From CADEFX01 sp046154585 (GTDB lineage: Bacteria; Pseudomonadota; Alphaproteobacteria; Rhizobiales; Hyphomicrobiaceae): a DNA stretch of 64,000 nt. Positions within the stretch are counted from its first letter, which is position 1. The number at the start of each line of letters is the position of its first letter. The position numbers were made by a program, and so were the translations under genes. Positions 34,347 through 42,870 of the stretch are shown here, piece after piece. Location of the stretch: positions 59,405-123,404 of the forward strand of contig JBJXDX010000111.1 of the NCBI GenBank assembly GCA_046154585.1, in the 5' to 3' direction. A model generated the notes under the pieces. It searched no databases. It worked only from the letters and a program-made list of their open reading frames with translations, and was not told the DNA's origin.

Positions 34347-35291
34347 ATGCAAAGTGACGTGATCGTACGTGAAGTCGGACTGAGAGACGGCCTGCAGCTT
34401 GTGAAGTCATTCGTGCCCGCCGAGACCAAGCTGGCCTGGGCCAAGGCCGTGGCCGCCGCCGGCGTTCCCGAGGTCGAGGTGACGTCGTTCGTGCCGGCCA
34501 AGGTCATCGCGCAGTTCGCCGATGCGACCGAGATCGCGACCGGCGCGCTCAAGATTCCCGGGCCGCTGTGGTGTGCCCTGTCGCCGAACCGCAAGGGTGC
34601 GGAGCTGGCCATGACCGCCGGCCTGCGCAAGATCAACTTCGTGATGTCTGTCTCGGAAGGTCACAACCTGTCGAACGTGCGCAAGAGCACGGACCAGTCG
34701 TTCGACGAGTTCCGCCAGATTGTCGAGCTGCGCAATTCCAAGCCGGAATGGAAGAACGTGGTGCTGCAGGGCTGCCTCGCCACCTCGCTCGGCTGTACGA
34801 TCGAAGGCCACGTGCCGCCCGATCGCGTACTGTCGTTTGTCGATCGTTATTTGTCGCTGGGCGCGGACGAGATCACGCTGGCCGATACGGTCGGCTACGC
34901 GAGCCCGAGCGAAGTGAGCAACCTGTTTCATCACACCATCAAGATCACCGGCAAGAAACCCGTATACGCACATTTCCACGATACGCGCGGGCTGGGCCTT
35001 GCCAATGTGTACGGGGCGCTTGAAGCGGGCGTGCGCGGCTTCGATGCCTCGACGGGTGGCCTCGGCGGTTGTCCGTTCGCGCCCGGTGCGTCCGGCAACA
35101 TTGTCATGGAGGATCTGGTCTTCCTGCTCGAGAAAGAAGGGTTGAGGACGGGCGTCGATCTGGAGAAATACCGCTCGGTCCGCGTCATCGCCGAGAAGGC
35201 GCTGCCGGACGAGAATTTCTACGGCACGATCCTGAAGGCCGGCCTGCCGAAGGGCTTTACGCCGCCCTCGCGCCAGGTCGCAGCGGAATAG
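34347..35291 (+). CDS. Hydroxymethylglutaryl-CoA lyase-family protein
   Basis: The 314-residue TIM-barrel enzyme of the HMGL-like family cleaves a 3-hydroxyacyl-CoA with a tertiary alcohol, classically HMG-CoA to acetoacetate and acetyl-CoA. VREVGLRDGLQ holds the metal-binding Asp and catalytic Arg; YAHFHDTRGLGLANV provides the two metal-binding histidines; and the late loop GGLGGCPFAPGASGNIVMEDLV contains the signature cysteine. GGAGAGGA precedes ATG 34347. It lies between the hydratase and dehydrogenase genes, spaced 19 and 10 bases, consistent with one operon for a leucine/isoprenoid-like acid. Confidence 0.9.
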   Translation: MQSDVIVREVGLRDGLQLVKSFVPAETKLAWAKAVAAAGVPEVEVTSFVPAKVIAQFADATEIATGALKIPGPLWCALSPNRKGAELAMTAGLRKINFVMSVSEGHNLSNVRKSTDQSFDEFRQIVELRNSKPEWKNVVLQGCLATSLGCTIEGHVPPDRVLSFVDRYLSLGADEITLADTVGYASPSEVSNLFHHTIKITGKKPVYAHFHDTRGLGLANVYGALEAGVRGFDASTGGLGGCPFAPGASGNIVMEDLVFLLEKEGLRTGVDLEKYRSVRVIAEKALPDENFYGTILKAGLPKGFTPPSRQVAAE

Positions 35292-35301
35292 AGAGCCGGT
35301 G

Positions 35302-36489
35302 ATGCAGGACAGCAGCGACAGCCGCCTGACGATGCCGGCGGAGGCCGACTGGCTCGATATTCGCGAAGGCGTGCAGCGCATCTGCGACGGCTTTCCCAAC
35401 GAATACTGGCTGAAGCTCGATCATGCCTCGGAGTATCCGTCGGAGTTTGTGGCGGCGCTCACGGATGCCGGCTATCTCGGCTGCCTCATTCCGGAGGAGT
35501 ACGGCGGCTCGGGGCTGCCGCTCGGCGCCGGCTGCGCCGTGCTGGAGACGATCCACGAGACCGGCTGCAACGCTGCGGCCTGTCACGCGCAGATGTACAC
35601 CATGGGGACCGTGCTCAAGCACGGCTCCGAGGAGCAGAAGCGCCGCTATCTGCCGGATATTGCTGCGGGCAAGCTACGGCTGCAGGCGTTCGGCGTGACC
35701 GAGCCGACGACGGGCTCGGACACCACCCAGCTCAAGACCCGCGCCGACAAGGTCGGCAACAAGTACGTCGTCAACGGGCAGAAGGTCTGGACCAGCCGGG
35801 TGCAGTACTCCGACCTGATGCTGCTGCTGGCGCGGACGACGCCGGCCGATCAGGTCAAGCGGCGATCGGATGGGCTGTCCGTGTTCCTGGTCGATCTGCG
35901 TGAGGCCAAGGGCAATGGCGTGACGATCAACAAGATCGACGCCATGATCAATCACAACACCTGCGAGGTGTTCTTCGACAATCTGGAAGTGCCGCCGGAA
36001 AATTTGATTGGTGAAGAGGGCAAGGGCTTCAAGTACATCGTCGACAGCATGAATGCGGAGCGCATCCTGATCGCGTCCGAGAGCCTGGGCGATGCCAAGT
36101 TCTTTATCCGGCGCGCGACCGAGTATGCCAAGGAGCGCGTCGTGTTTGGCCATCCGATCGGCAAGAACCAGGGCGTGCAGTTTCCCATTGCGCGTGCCCA
36201 CGCGGAGATGGTGGCGGCCGAGCTGCTGGTGCGCAAGGCGGCTGCCTTGTTCGAGGCCGGTCGCGACTGCGGCGCGGAAGCCAACATGGGCAAGATGCTG
36301 GCGTCGGAAGCCGCGTGGCACGCGGGCGAGGCCTGCATGCAGACGTTCGGCGGCTTCGCCTACGCACGCGAGTACGGCATCGAGCGCAAGTGGCGCGAGG
36401 CGAGGCTGTACCAGACGGCGCCGATCTCCACCAACATGATCCTGGCCTACGTCGGCCAGCATGTGCTTGGCATGCCGCGGAGCTACTAG
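35302..36489 (+). CDS. Acyl-CoA dehydrogenase (isovaleryl/long-chain-type active site)
   Basis: A 395-residue flavoprotein that would oxidise an acyl-CoA to the 2-enoyl-CoA and pass electrons to ETF. The FAD motifs QAFGVTEPTTGSDT and VWTSRVQYSDLMLLLA and the C-terminal MQTFGGFAYAREYGIERKWREARL are present. At the usual C-terminal catalytic position (YEGT in medium-chain enzymes) it reads QTAPIST, without Glu; instead Glu253 in MNAERILIA matches the alternative base position used by isovaleryl-CoA and long-chain dehydrogenases. ATG 35302 is chosen over the adjacent GTG 35299. It is last in the operon with the lyase. Confidence 0.9.
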   Translation: MQDSSDSRLTMPAEADWLDIREGVQRICDGFPNEYWLKLDHASEYPSEFVAALTDAGYLGCLIPEEYGGSGLPLGAGCAVLETIHETGCNAAACHAQMYTMGTVLKHGSEEQKRRYLPDIAAGKLRLQAFGVTEPTTGSDTTQLKTRADKVGNKYVVNGQKVWTSRVQYSDLMLLLARTTPADQVKRRSDGLSVFLVDLREAKGNGVTINKIDAMINHNTCEVFFDNLEVPPENLIGEEGKGFKYIVDSMNAERILIASESLGDAKFFIRRATEYAKERVVFGHPIGKNQGVQFPIARAHAEMVAAELLVRKAAALFEAGRDCGAEANMGKMLASEAAWHAGEACMQTFGGFAYAREYGIERKWREARLYQTAPISTNMILAYVGQHVLGMPRSY

Positions 36490-36490
36490 G

Positions 36491-36892
36491 CTAAGTCTTC
36501 GCGTACGTCGCCACCTCGACGAGATTGCCGTCCGGGTCCTCGCAGTAGATCGAGGTCATCGGGCCGAGCGCGCCGGTGCGCGGCGCAGGTCCGACCGTGA
36601 TCGCGATCCCGGCGCCGCGCAGGCGCTCCATGACCGGCTCGAGGGGGCCTTCGGTGATGAAGCACAGGTCCAATGAGCCCGGTGCATCCACCGCGCACGT
36701 CTCCCAGCTCGCATCGCCCGTCTTGCGTAGGTTGAACTTGTGCTGACCAAACTTGAGGGCGATGCGAGGGGTCGGCTCAGCCGGGCTGACGTAGGTTTCA
36801 CGCCGGAAGCCGAGCGCGCGCTCGTACCACGAGGCCGAGGCCTCGACGTCGCGGCAGTTCATGACGATGTGGTCTATGCGATCAATCAGCAT
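36491..36892 (-). CDS. VOC-family (glyoxalase/dioxygenase-fold) protein
   Basis: A 133-residue protein with the paired beta-alpha-beta-beta-beta units of the vicinal oxygen chelate fold: IDRIDHIVMNCRDVEASASWYERALGF at the N-terminus, ALKFGQHKFNLR in the middle and TSIYCEDPDGNLVEVATY at the end. The His near the start and the late Glu are the usual metal ligands. GGAGG five bases before ATG 36892 fixes the start. The substrate is unknown. It is convergent with the acyl-CoA dehydrogenase (one base apart). Confidence 0.83.
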   Translation of the reverse strand: MLIDRIDHIVMNCRDVEASASWYERALGFRRETYVSPAEPTPRIALKFGQHKFNLRKTGDASWETCAVDAPGSLDLCFITEGPLEPVMERLRGAGIAITVGPAPRTGALGPMTSIYCEDPDGNLVEVATYAKT

Positions 36893-36957
36893 GCGCACCT
36901 CCAGCTCGTTGCACCCCGCAACAGCGCCTCCGGGACGCTGCGTTGCGCGTCACACAG

Positions 36958-36975
36958 TTGACGCAGAACCGTCAA
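36958..36975. promoter_or_regulatory. Inverted repeat in the divergent VOC/ketopantoate reductase promoter region
   Basis: TTGACG (36958-36963) and CGTCAA (36970-36975) are perfect inverted repeats separated by six bases, 40 bases before the ketopantoate reductase start. It could be an operator; no regulator is assigned. The TTGACG half also resembles a -35 element. Confidence 0.25.
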
Positions 36976-37015
36976 ATGGGGTCAATGCGCCGTACCGTTC
37001 GGAGGAAACCTCAAA

Positions 37016-37936
37016 ATGAAGATCGCTATTCTCGGTGTAGGGGCCATGGGGTCCGTGTATGCGGGCCTGCTCGCGGACTCAGGGCATGACGTATGGGCCG
37101 TTGACGTGTGGAAGGAGCATGTCGACGCGATCCGGAAAAACGGGCTACGCGTCGAGGGCGCTTCGGGCGATCGCACCGTCAAGATGAATGCGACCTCGGA
37201 CGCGTCGGAGGTGAAGAACGCCGATCTCGTCATCATCGCCACCAAGGCGGATGGCGTGGAAGCGGCGGCCAAGTCGGCCAAGGCCATCGCCAAGCCTGAC
37301 GCTCCGATCCTGACCATTCAGAACGGCCTCGGCAGCGCCGACAAGGTGGCCGAGATCGTCGGCAACGACCGCATCATGATCGGCGTGGTGGGCGGCTTCG
37401 GTGCGTCCATGAAGGGCCCGGGCCACGCGCATCACAACGGCTGGGAGTTCCTGCGGCTCGGCGAAATGAACGGCGGGCTGACGCCGCGGCTCGAGACCGT
37501 GAAGAAGGCCTGGGAGCAGGGCGGCTTCAAGGTGCTCACGTTCGACGACATTCACAAGATGATCTGGGAGAAGCTGATCTGCAACTGTACCTACTCCGGC
37601 ACGTGCGCGCTGACGAACCTGCGAGTCGGTGAGGTGCAGGCATCGCCCAGTGCCTGGAGCATTGCGGCAGCTTGCGCGGCAGAGGCCTATCACGTCGCCA
37701 ACGGCAAAGGCATCAAGCTCGATTTCGACGATCCTGTGCGTTATGTGAAGGAATTCGGCGCGAAGATCCCCAATGCGCGGCCGTCGATGCTGCTCGATCA
37801 TCTCGCTGGCCGGCGTGCGGAGGTCGACAATATCAACGGTGCAATCCCGCGCGAGGGGCAGAAGATCGGCATCGCGACGCCGGTCAATTCGCTGGTTGTG
37901 GCTCTGTTGCGGGCCAAGGAGTCGGGCTTCAAGTAA
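37016..37936 (+). CDS. Ketopantoate reductase-family protein (2-dehydropantoate 2-reductase-like)
   Basis: A 306-residue NADPH-dependent reductase. The Rossmann start MKIAILGVGAMGSVYAGLLADSG, the ADLVIIATKADGVE strand, TIQNGLG, and the late KMIWEKLICNCTYSGTCALTNLRVGEV followed by RPSMLLDHLAGRRAEVDNINGAIPREGQKIGIATPVN are the PanE/ApbA signatures. GGAGGAAAC precedes ATG 37016. With no pantothenate genes nearby, and with the many PanE paralogues of this group, it may act on another 2-oxoacid; I do not assign panE itself. Confidence 0.88.
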   Translation: MKIAILGVGAMGSVYAGLLADSGHDVWAVDVWKEHVDAIRKNGLRVEGASGDRTVKMNATSDASEVKNADLVIIATKADGVEAAAKSAKAIAKPDAPILTIQNGLGSADKVAEIVGNDRIMIGVVGGFGASMKGPGHAHHNGWEFLRLGEMNGGLTPRLETVKKAWEQGGFKVLTFDDIHKMIWEKLICNCTYSGTCALTNLRVGEVQASPSAWSIAAACAAEAYHVANGKGIKLDFDDPVRYVKEFGAKIPNARPSMLLDHLAGRRAEVDNINGAIPREGQKIGIATPVNSLVVALLRAKESGFK

Positions 37937-37992
37937 GCCTCCGCCTTTTCTGACGAGAAAGCGGGCCGCCGCCCGGCGGTCCGGCATATTCC

Positions 37993-38838
37993 ATGGATGC
38001 GTTCGTTTTCTTTGCGGTGCTGACGGCGGCGCTGTTTCACGCTTTGTGGAACGCTGGGCTGAAGGTGCGCATCAGTCCGGGCATTGCCATCACGCTGATG
38101 TCGGTGGTGGCGGGGGCCGTGGCGGTGCCACTTCCGTTCGTGTTCGGGCTGCCGGCGCCGGCATCATGGCCGTATTTGGCGGCATCGCTCGCTATTCATC
38201 TGTTCTACTACATCGCCTTGGCCGAGGCGTACCGGACCGGGGACCTCGGGCAAGTGTATCCGATCGCGCGCGGCTCGGCGCCGCTGATGACGGCGATCGG
38301 CAGCGCGTTGCTGCTGGGTGAGAGCCTGGGAGCGCTGGGGTGGAGCGGCGTGGTCGTGCTGACGTCGGGCGTGGCGCTGCTGTCCATACGCGGCGGACAT
38401 GCGCTACGCGCGTTCGACGGGCGGTCGATCAGCTTCGCGTTTGCGACGGCGGCGACGATTGCGGCCTATACGCTGGTGGACGGGGTTGGCGGCAGGCTCT
38501 CGGGCAATGCGCACGCGTATGCGGTGATGCTGTTCGTTCTCGATGGGCTGATGATGGCCGTCTATGGGCTGATCCGTCAGCGGTCCGAGATCGTCTCGGC
38601 GTTTTCGGCGGGCTGGACGCTCATTGTCGGCGGCGGCGTGCTGTCGCTTGTGTCGTACTGGATCGCCATCTGGGCCATGAGCGTCGCGCCCATCGCACTA
38701 GTGGCGGCGGTGCGTGAAACGAGTGTGCTGTTTGCGGCGCTGCTCGGTGTGTTCCTGCTCAAGGAGCCGGTGATGCCCGTCAGGATCGTGGCGGCTGGGC
38801 TGGTGCTGACCGGACTCGTGCTCATCCGCCTGCACTAA
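37993..38838 (+). CDS. EamA/DMT-superfamily transporter
   Basis: The 281-residue membrane protein is composed of two five-helix repeats of the drug/metabolite transporter fold. The first repeat includes ALAEAYRTGDLGQVYPIARGSAPLMTAIGSALLLGESLG, and the second repeats the pattern with APIALVAAVRETSVLFAALLGVFLLKEP. Members export or import amino acids, nucleotides or other small solutes; the substrate is unknown. It lies 56 bases after the ketopantoate reductase gene and may be co-transcribed with it. Confidence 0.88.
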   Translation: MDAFVFFAVLTAALFHALWNAGLKVRISPGIAITLMSVVAGAVAVPLPFVFGLPAPASWPYLAASLAIHLFYYIALAEAYRTGDLGQVYPIARGSAPLMTAIGSALLLGESLGALGWSGVVVLTSGVALLSIRGGHALRAFDGRSISFAFATAATIAAYTLVDGVGGRLSGNAHAYAVMLFVLDGLMMAVYGLIRQRSEIVSAFSAGWTLIVGGGVLSLVSYWIAIWAMSVAPIALVAAVRETSVLFAALLGVFLLKEPVMPVRIVAAGLVLTGLVLIRLH

Positions 38839-38853
38839 GCTGAAGTTTGGCGG

Positions 38854-40560
38854 CTATTTGCGGGCAGTCTCGGCGTTGGACGCGCCCGCGACAATGTCCG
38901 CATCGGCGACCGGCACGGCACGCAATCGGGTGTCCTGCAATTCTCCCGTCGCCTCGAGGATCGGATACGCTACCGAGGTCAGGTGCGAATTGATGCGCTT
39001 CAGATCGCGGATGATGTCCAGATGGATCGAGCTCGTCTCGATGCTTTCCGCGCGGCCCTCGCGCAACCGGGCGAAATGCCGGTCGGCGGACTCGAACTCG
39101 CGGCTGCGCATATCCGTCTTGGCGAGCAGCAGACGCCGCGCCAGCGCCACGTCCCGGCTGGCGAAGACATTCAGGGCAAGGCGCAGGTTGTCCATCACCT
39201 GGCCATGGAAGCGCTTCAGCTCGGCCGCCCCTTCGGCTGAAAATGTGTAGCGTTTTTTGATTTTCTTGGATGCGAGCTCCATCAGGTTCTTGTCGATGAT
39301 GTCGCCGATGTGTTCGAGGTTCATCGTGAAACTCAGAATTTCCACGTAGCGGCGGCTGTCAGCCTCGCTGAGATCGGCCTTCGAGGCCCGGATCATGTAA
39401 AGCTTGATGGCCTCGTGCAGGGCATCGACATCGTCGTCAGCCTTTTCGATCTCGCGCACGCGTGTCATGTCGGTGCCCTCGATGGCGGGCAGCGACCGGC
39501 GCAGCATGTCGAGCACGATGTCGCCGACGTTCAGAGTTTCGCGCATGGCGCAGGCGAGGGCCTCGGACGGCGAGTCGAGTGCGGTTGGATCGAGATGCTG
39601 CGGCGCCCGCCGGTCGGCGGCGACCGGTTGATCGGGCATCATCTTCGCGACGAGGCGGGCGAGAGGATCGAGCAGAGGCAGGAACGTCAGCGCAACGACG
39701 ATGTTGAAGGCGCTGTGCGCCAAGAGCACAAAGCGGCCAGGATCGAGCGACAGGGCGGGAACGACGCTTGCCAGGCGCGGAATGAAGGGAATTGCGATCA
39801 CGCCGATCGTGGCGCGCGCAATCAGGTTGCCGAGCGGTACGCGGCGGGCAGGTACGCTCGATCCCGACAGCGCCACGTAGGGCGCAATGGAGCCGCCGAT
39901 GTTGGCGCCGACGACGAGGGCGAGCGCCAGTACAGGGCTGATGGCGCCTCCCGCCGACAGCGACATGATGAAGAGGATGATCGCCAGACTGGAATGCGTC
40001 ATCCAAGTGAGCATGGTGGCGACGATCACGGCGATGATGGGCTCGGTGCCGAGCGCGGCAATGACCGTCTTCAGAAGGTCGCTTTCGCGCATGGCGCCCG
40101 AGACGCCGGAGAGAACCGACAGCGCCAGCAGCATCAGTCCGAGGCCGATGGAGATGCGGCCCGCGCTTTTCACGCGGTCGCTGCTGGCGGCGCTGAACAG
40201 AATGACGCCGGCGAACAGACCGGCGGCCCACAGCCACTTGATGTCGTAGGCGAACACCTGTGCAACTAGTGTCGTGCCGACGTCGGCACCGAGCATGATG
40301 GCCAGTGCAATGGGCAGCGTGACCAGCCCGCGGCCGGCAAAGGATGACAGCAGCAGGGCGGTCGCGGTGGAGCTTTGCACGATCCCGGTGACGCCGATGC
40401 CGGTCAGGAAGGCCGTCATGCGGTCGCGGGAGGCGCGCGCGAGCATGGACCGCAGCGTGGCGCCGAATGTGCGGGTCAAGCCGGTGCGCACCATGCGTAC
40501 GCCCCACAGCAGCAGCGCGACGGCACCCAGCAACGTCAAAAGAAGCTCGCTACCGGCCAT
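38854..40560 (-). CDS. Na+/phosphate cotransporter-family protein with C-terminal PhoU domain
   Basis: A 568-residue protein. Residues 1-310 contain two inverted membrane repeats with the glutamine/serine motifs of the PNaS family (GIVQSSTATALLLSSFAG and TWMTHSSLAIILFIMSLSAGG). Residues about 330-540 are a helical PhoU-like cytoplasmic domain (LNVGDIVLDMLRRSLPAIEG, FTMNLEHIGDIIDKNLMELASKKI). NptA-type members import phosphate; the E. coli homologue YjbB exports it. The gene lies 33 bases downstream of the LysR regulator on the same strand, divergent from the phosphonate operon that releases phosphate, so an export or homeostasis role is an attractive inference. Confidence 0.9.
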   Translation of the reverse strand: MAGSELLLTLLGAVALLLWGVRMVRTGLTRTFGATLRSMLARASRDRMTAFLTGIGVTGIVQSSTATALLLSSFAGRGLVTLPIALAIMLGADVGTTLVAQVFAYDIKWLWAAGLFAGVILFSAASSDRVKSAGRISIGLGLMLLALSVLSGVSGAMRESDLLKTVIAALGTEPIIAVIVATMLTWMTHSSLAIILFIMSLSAGGAISPVLALALVVGANIGGSIAPYVALSGSSVPARRVPLGNLIARATIGVIAIPFIPRLASVVPALSLDPGRFVLLAHSAFNIVVALTFLPLLDPLARLVAKMMPDQPVAADRRAPQHLDPTALDSPSEALACAMRETLNVGDIVLDMLRRSLPAIEGTDMTRVREIEKADDDVDALHEAIKLYMIRASKADLSEADSRRYVEILSFTMNLEHIGDIIDKNLMELASKKIKKRYTFSAEGAAELKRFHGQVMDNLRLALNVFASRDVALARRLLLAKTDMRSREFESADRHFARLREGRAESIETSSIHLDIIRDLKRINSHLTSVAYPILEATGELQDTRLRAVPVADADIVAGASNAETARK

Positions 40561-40593
40561 ATCCCGGTCCTCGTCTCTGGGGCATTGGCCCGA

Positions 40594-41520
40594 TCACCCC
40601 TTGTGCTCCTTGGCGGCGCTTGCGGTCCAGCCCGAATCGGCGAGCCAGCCGCGCGTTGCCGCGAGCCGATGCGCGGTATCGAGGAATCGTGCGACCATAC
40701 CAAGGCGGCGCCGCTCGGCGCGGCAGATCGCATACTCCGAGACGGAAACATCCTGATCGGTGATGGGGATGGCTTTCAGCCGGGAATCGTTTCCGACCTC
40801 GCTGGCAAACACCACGCCGATGCCGAACTCGGCGGCGACGGCTTCGCGGACCGCTTCGCGCGTGGCGACATCGAAGATCTGGCCGGTCTTGATGCGGGCG
40901 CTCTTGATCCGCGCTTCCGCGACCTCGCGCGTGATGGAGCCGCGTTCGCGCACGACGAGATCCCGCCCGGCAAGGTCGGCGATGGCCGCGCGTGAGCGTC
41001 GCGCCCACGGATCACTGGTGCTCATGAGCAGGACCAATCGATCCTCGCGTATCTTGGCGGCGAACAGCCTGGTATCGGACACCGGTCTGGCCATAACGCC
41101 TACATCGGCCTCCTCGTTCAGGACCTGGGCTATGACGTTGTGCGAGTTGTCGATTCGCAGCGAGAAGGCAAGGCCCTTGACGCGCCGCTTGAGGTCGGCG
41201 AGCACCGGGATGACGTGCACCGCGCTGTCGGCGCTGACGCGCAGGCTGCCGCGCGAGGCCGAGCGGTCGCGGGCGAGGTGGTCGGCGACGGCATCGATGG
41301 CGGTGCTCAGCCGCGACGTCTCGGAGTAGAGCGCCTCGCCGTCCGGCGTCAGGCGAATGCCGCGTCCGGCACGTTTGAAGAGCTGGGTACCCATGGTGCG
41401 TTCCAGGGTTCGCACCTGCGCCGACAGGGTAGGCTGGCTCAAGCCGCTGAGGCGTGCGGCGACGGTGAAGCCGCCGGCGGCGGCGACCCGATGAAAGGCG
41501 AGGACATGATTGAGATTCAT
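40594..41520 (-). CDS. LysR-type transcriptional regulator, probable regulator of the phosphonate operon
   Basis: A 308-residue LysR protein. The N-terminal winged HTH reads LNHVLAFHRVAAAGGFTVAARLSGLSQPTLSAQVRTLERTMG followed by LFKRAGRGIRLTPDGEALY; the C-terminal part is a two-lobed substrate-binding-like effector domain. ATG 41520 starts directly at the HTH; a longer open frame to 41583 is unlikely. It is divergent from phnW across 161 bases that contain a perfect T-N11-A palindrome, the usual LysR layout, so it probably senses 2-aminoethylphosphonate or an intermediate. Confidence 0.92.
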   Translation of the reverse strand: MNLNHVLAFHRVAAAGGFTVAARLSGLSQPTLSAQVRTLERTMGTQLFKRAGRGIRLTPDGEALYSETSRLSTAIDAVADHLARDRSASRGSLRVSADSAVHVIPVLADLKRRVKGLAFSLRIDNSHNVIAQVLNEEADVGVMARPVSDTRLFAAKIREDRLVLLMSTSDPWARRSRAAIADLAGRDLVVRERGSITREVAEARIKSARIKTGQIFDVATREAVREAVAAEFGIGVVFASEVGNDSRLKAIPITDQDVSVSEYAICRAERRRLGMVARFLDTAHRLAATRGWLADSGWTASAAKEHKG

Positions 41521-41585
41521 GGCGGTTGCCCCACCTTTACTCTCGATAAGCCCGGCAATTTGGGCCTTATGGGCTGCGATCACAA

Positions 41586-41600
41586 ATAGATGCCATCTAT
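41586..41600. promoter_or_regulatory. LysR-type operator (T-N11-A palindrome) upstream of phnW
   Basis: ATAGATG (41586-41592), a central C, and CATCTAT (41594-41600) make a perfect 15-bp palindrome. T at the second and A at the fourteenth position satisfy T-N11-A. It lies in the LysR/phnW divergent region, 82 bases before the phnW start and 66 before the regulator start. Binding is inferred. Confidence 0.6.
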
Positions 41601-41681
41601 GTATGACATCGAGCGCGTATATTTGCTCAATATTTGGCGCAGGCCTATGGTGCCAAGCGCAATCGGCTGAGAGGGGACCTC

Positions 41682-42833
41682 ATGAGCGTTCATCGTGCAC
41701 CGCAAGGACTGTCCGAGACCGGCGATCCCTTGCTGCTGACGCCGGGTCCGCTGACGACCTCCAAGGCCGTCAAGCAGAGCATGGTGCACGACTGGGGCTC
41801 GCGCGACGCGGCCTTCATCGGCATCAACAGGGCGGTGCTGGAGCGCCTCCCTGAGATCGTCAACGGCAAGGACACGCATGTGACGGTGCCGATGCAGGGC
41901 TCCGGCACGTTCGCGGTCGAGGCCATGCTGACGACGTTCGTGCCGCCGGCGGGCAAGGTGCTGCTGCTCATCAACGGCGCCTATGGGCAGCGGGCCAAGA
42001 AAATCCTCGAGATCGCTCGGCGCGGCGTGGTGGTGCACGAGACGCCCGAGGATACGCGGCCTGACCTTGGCAAGGTCGACGCCATGCTGAAGGCGGATGC
42101 GGCGATCACCCACGTGTTCGCGGTGCATTGCGAGACGACCAGCGGCATTCTCAATCCGATCGTCGAGATCGCGAAGCTGGTTGAGAAACACGGCAGAAGC
42201 TTTCTGCTCGACTCCATGAGCGCCTTCGGCGCGCTTCCGATCGATGTGCAGGCGATGACGGTTGATGCCGTTGCTGCATCATCCAACAAGTGCATCGAAG
42301 GCGTGCCTGGGCTGGGCTTTGTGATCGCGCGCGAGGCTGCGCTGAAAGAGACCAAGGGCAACGCGACGACGCTGGTGCTCGACCTTCACGATCAATGGCA
42401 GAATTTCGTGAAGACCGGCCAGTATCGCTTCACGCCGCCGATCCATGTGATCGTGTCGTTCCATCAGGCGCTTGAGGAATTCCTGGCCGAAGGCGGACAG
42501 CCCGGCCGCGGCCGGCGCTACGCGGAGAACGGCCGCATTCTCGCCGAGGGCATGAAGGTACTGGGCTTCCGGCCGCTGCTACCGGCCGCCGAGCAGGCGC
42601 CGATCATCTACACCTTCCACATGCCGAAGGATCCCAAGTTCGTCTTCCAGGCGTTCTATGACAGCCTGAAGGCGCGGGGCTATGTGATCTACCCGGGCAA
42701 GCTGACGGTGGCTGACAGCTTCCGCATCGGCTGCATCGGCCGGATCAATGCGGCACACATGCGGGCGTTTCTGGCCAATGTCACGGAGGTGCTGGCGGAG
42801 ATGGGCGTCACAAATCTCAAAGCGGCAGCGTAG
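41682..42833 (+). CDS. phnW: 2-aminoethylphosphonate--pyruvate transaminase
   Basis: A PLP enzyme that converts 2-aminoethylphosphonate and pyruvate to phosphonoacetaldehyde and alanine. The 383-residue protein shows the class-V fold, with LLTPGPLTTSKAVKQSMVHDWGSRD at the start, the VPMQGSGTFAVEAML cofactor-phosphate loop, LLDSMSAFGALP, and the PLP lysine Lys203 in SSNKCIEGVPGLGF. GAGGGG precedes ATG 41682. It is the first gene of the plus-strand phosphonate operon, under probable control of the divergent LysR protein. Confidence 0.95.
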   Translation: MSVHRAPQGLSETGDPLLLTPGPLTTSKAVKQSMVHDWGSRDAAFIGINRAVLERLPEIVNGKDTHVTVPMQGSGTFAVEAMLTTFVPPAGKVLLLINGAYGQRAKKILEIARRGVVVHETPEDTRPDLGKVDAMLKADAAITHVFAVHCETTSGILNPIVEIAKLVEKHGRSFLLDSMSAFGALPIDVQAMTVDAVAASSNKCIEGVPGLGFVIAREAALKETKGNATTLVLDLHDQWQNFVKTGQYRFTPPIHVIVSFHQALEEFLAEGGQPGRGRRYAENGRILAEGMKVLGFRPLLPAAEQAPIIYTFHMPKDPKFVFQAFYDSLKARGYVIYPGKLTVADSFRIGCIGRINAAHMRAFLANVTEVLAEMGVTNLKAAA

Positions 42834-42870
42834 TATCGTCGGTAACGTGCATTTGGAGCGGAGACCTCGC

